Origin: Micrococcales bacterium
GTDB taxonomy: Bacteria; Actinomycetota; Actinomycetes; Actinomycetales; Cellulomonadaceae
Direction: 5' to 3'
Assembly: GCA_009785115.1 (NCBI GenBank)
Contig: WQWY01000002.1
Location: 85,987 to 149,986, forward strand
DNA: 64,000 nucleotides
Program-made: the position numbers and the translations under genes
Shown: positions 62,079 to 64,000 of the stretch, piece by piece
Position numbering within the stretch: the stretch's first letter is position 1
Layout: each line of letters opens with the position of its first letter
Notes under the pieces: model-generated
Told to the model about the DNA's origin: nothing
The model's input: only the letters and a program-made list of their open reading frames with translations
Database searches by the model: none

Positions 62079-64000
62079 ACGAGTGGAAGTTGCGAGAGGT
62101 GAGAGAAAACCTCACAATCAGCGGTTCCAAGTTCGACTCGCAGGTGACCGCGTGGTACCTGCTGGACCCGCAGATGTGGAGTTTTAGGTCTGTCGCCGAT
62201 GGTGAGGACCTGATCGAGGCGAAGGCTGCACAGTTGGCAGAGCTGACAGGCCGGACGGTGTATGGCCGGGTGACTGAGCGGCCGTATCCGGTGGAGGCTT
62301 GGGCTGAGGAGACGCTGCGCAACGCACCCCGGCCGATGCCCGGTGCCCTGCTGACCGTCGAGCGGGACAAGCAGATGCTGGCCTCATGGAACCTCGCGGA
62401 AAAACTGGTCTACCTCGGTGTCGATCTGGACCTTCCGATGATCGGGCGACGCGAGGACGCGCTGACTGCCCAGTTGGCCGATCTAGACCAGGTGATGGCA
62501 GGACCAGGGTTGGAGGCGATCCCTGCGCGCGGTGACGACATGGCATGGCTGCTCGCCAGATCCTTCGCCCTCGGGTGTCCGATGCCCTACCAGACCGAGG
62601 ACGCCGAGCAGTTCACGTGGTCCCATACCGATCTTGCTGAGTTCGTCAATGCGGTGGACTGGTCGGCTGTGCCGCTGGCAGACTCGGTGCGGGTCCACTC
62701 GGTGCTGGGCTCGCAGACGGTTTCACGCCACGTCGTGGTGCTCAGCGTCGGCCCGATGGCAGATATCGACGTGCCGGTCTCGCACGAGCCGTGGATGGCC
62801 AAGACTGATGCGCTGCCGTTCCCGGTGGAGTGGTCGTGGCGATACCAGGTCCAGACCCCGCAGCAGACCGCGAAGAAGATGGTGGCCCTGACCGACCGGA
62901 TTAGAGCCCAGATCGAGCACTACACCGTCGATCACGACATCGACCCGCCTCAGCAGTTGGAACGACAGGCTGACCGTGCCTCTGCCGTCGAGGACGAGAT
63001 GCGCTCGGAGTTCGACGGTCTGAGCACTCGCACCACCGGGCACTACAGGATCGCGGTCTCTGCCCAGACCGAGGAAGAGGCGTTGTCCAGGGCGCGGCAG
63101 GTCATGGACCTGTACCGACCGGCGATCAAGATGGTCCGCGAGTTGGATCAATATCGCCTGGCTCGCGAGTTCGTCCCTGGCCAGCCCCTCGCGAACCGAG
63201 GCCACACCCGCCACCTGCCCGTGCTGAAGGTCGCAGCGGGCCTCCCGGCGGTCACCACCGAGGTCGGGGACCGCCGGGGCATCGTGCTCGGCCGCGTCGC
63301 TGACGCTTCCCAAGCGGTGGTCTGGGACCCCTGGTACGGCCCTGAGGTGCTGGAGTCCTCTGGTCTCACCCCCATCGTCGGCACGATGGGCTCCGGCAAG
63401 TCCTGGCTCGGCGGTGGGATCGTCTACAAGACGGTTCAGCAAGGCTCTCCATGGACGCTCATGGACCCCTCCGGGTTGCTGGCACGCCTTGCAGACCTTC
63501 CCGAGCTGCGGTCTGTGTCGCACGTTGTCCGGCTCTTGAACTCCGACCCAGGAACCCTGAACCCCTACGCGCTGGTGCCAGAGCCGTTCCCTCGGCAGTT
63601 CACCGACGAGCAGGACCCAGACCGAGCGCTCGCCCTCGCCAAAGAGGCCGCAGCAGCGCAGCGGCGCGATCTGGTCTACGACACGCTGCGCTGGTGCCTG
63701 CCCGTTGCCACGAGCAGGCGCGAGGAGGTCCAGAGCGTGCTCCGCGACGCGATCCACGCGGTCGAGGCTGGCGTCCTGGCATCACCTCGCGACGTCATCA
63801 GCCGTCTGGAGAGCACCGGTGACGACCTGGCGAAGATGGTCGCTCGCAGACTCCAAGAGGCCTCCGAGCGTGAGCTGTCCAGGCTGTTCTTCCCATCGCC
63901 AGGCTGCCGGGACTGGCTAGATAGTTCAGGCCACCGGTTGGTCATCTACAGCCTCGTCGGGCTGCCAGAGATCGACGAGCGTCGCCCCCTGGAAGAGTGG
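62075..64000 (+). CDS. VirB4/ConE-like conjugation ATPase (5' part)
   Basis: 642 residues visible; the gene continues past the window. GAGGAGGGG precedes the ATG at 62075. The first ~400 residues are an N-terminal domain of the TcpF/ConE-VirB4 type. Walker A PIVGTMGSGKSWLGG lies at about residues 433-447, followed by WTLMDPSGLLARLADLPELR and LNPYALVPEPFPRQFTDEQD, as in family members whose P-loop domain recognises a substrate. The enzyme powers assembly or DNA transfer in Gram-positive conjugation. This is the strongest evidence that the right side of the window is a conjugative element. Confidence 0.85.
   Translation, partial: MNEWKLREVRENLTISGSKFDSQVTAWYLLDPQMWSFRSVADGEDLIEAKAAQLAELTGRTVYGRVTERPYPVEAWAEETLRNAPRPMPGALLTVERDKQMLASWNLAEKLVYLGVDLDLPMIGRREDALTAQLADLDQVMAGPGLEAIPARGDDMAWLLARSFALGCPMPYQTEDAEQFTWSHTDLAEFVNAVDWSAVPLADSVRVHSVLGSQTVSRHVVVLSVGPMADIDVPVSHEPWMAKTDALPFPVEWSWRYQVQTPQQTAKKMVALTDRIRAQIEHYTVDHDIDPPQQLERQADRASAVEDEMRSEFDGLSTRTTGHYRIAVSAQTEEEALSRARQVMDLYRPAIKMVRELDQYRLAREFVPGQPLANRGHTRHLPVLKVAAGLPAVTTEVGDRRGIVLGRVADASQAVVWDPWYGPEVLESSGLTPIVGTMGSGKSWLGGGIVYKTVQQGSPWTLMDPSGLLARLADLPELRSVSHVVRLLNSDPGTLNPYALVPEPFPRQFTDEQDPDRALALAKEAAAAQRRDLVYDTLRWCLPVATSRREEVQSVLRDAIHAVEAGVLASPRDVISRLESTGDDLAKMVARRLQEASERELSRLFFPSPGCRDWLDSSGHRLVIYSLVGLPEIDERRPLEEW

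Overview
The window is a 64 kb piece of a high-GC actinobacterial chromosome, most likely from the order Micrococcales; the sequence does not fix the genus. Support comes from the actinobacterial gene set (a bldC-like regulator beside the tiny ribosomal protein bS22, biotin-dependent acyl-CoA carboxylase alpha/beta/epsilon subunits, menaquinone genes menA/menE, LpdA-type quinone reductase, type VII secretion-like proteins) and from many GTG starts without a Shine-Dalgarno site that sit 5-8 nt after a TANNNT hexamer.

Layout. 1-10 kb: the end of a LuxR-type response regulator, a large repeat-rich secreted protein, an ABC-F ATPase, a LolD/FtsX-type ABC exporter and an acetate/succinate CoA-transferase. 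10-13 kb: a Phd/RelE-like toxin-antitoxin pair, a TetR regulator coupled to a ferric-reductase-like protein, and the divergent remains of a quinone reductase gene. 13.2-19 kb: a three-gene SMC-like operon, jetA-jetB-jetC (Wadjet/MksFEB type), without the jetD nuclease gene. 19-31 kb: ordinary chromosome (Trk potassium uptake, bldC-like/bS22, HAD phosphatase, histidine phosphatase, menA-menE, DUF3048 lipoprotein, phosphosugar mutase, LpdA). 31-38.4 kb: accessory DNA with a DUF4143 ATPase and a six-gene operon made of a small secreted protein, two lipoproteins and a MacA/MacB-type exporter. 38.4-45.6 kb: purine nucleoside phosphorylase, acyl-CoA carboxylase alpha subunit, Maf, VKOR, DUF885 peptidase, BASS transporter. 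45.6-48.3 kb: a PrsW-type membrane protease whose C-terminal tail looks like a polymorphic toxin, followed by a possible immunity gene. 48.5-54.2 kb: accD-accE, a YbaB-like protein, an EspC-like/serine-hydrolase pair, birA and a Dabb protein. 54.4-57.6 kb: znuACB with divergent zur and a palindromic Zur-type box. 57.8-58.8 kb: a PD-(D/E)XK-like protein, duplicated 75-bp hairpin repeats and the 3' half of a tRNA-Arg(CCG).

From about 58.8 kb to the right edge the DNA is best read as the end of an integrative and conjugative element. The tRNA half is in the orientation expected of the distal attachment site. Inside are a PP2C phosphatase/HTH-sensor pair, and divergently a conjugation operon: a small membrane protein, a TcpE-like protein, a 50-residue P-loop mini-gene that copies the Walker A region of the next gene, and a VirB4/ConE-like ATPase cut by the window edge. 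The integrase, relaxase and intact tRNA would lie beyond 64 kb.

Candidates for new biology are the jetABC operon lacking jetD, the secreted-protein/MacAB operon, the PrsW-toxin/immunity pair, the P-loop mini-gene and the HTH-sensor/PP2C pair. No rRNA, complete tRNA, CRISPR array or insertion sequence was seen.
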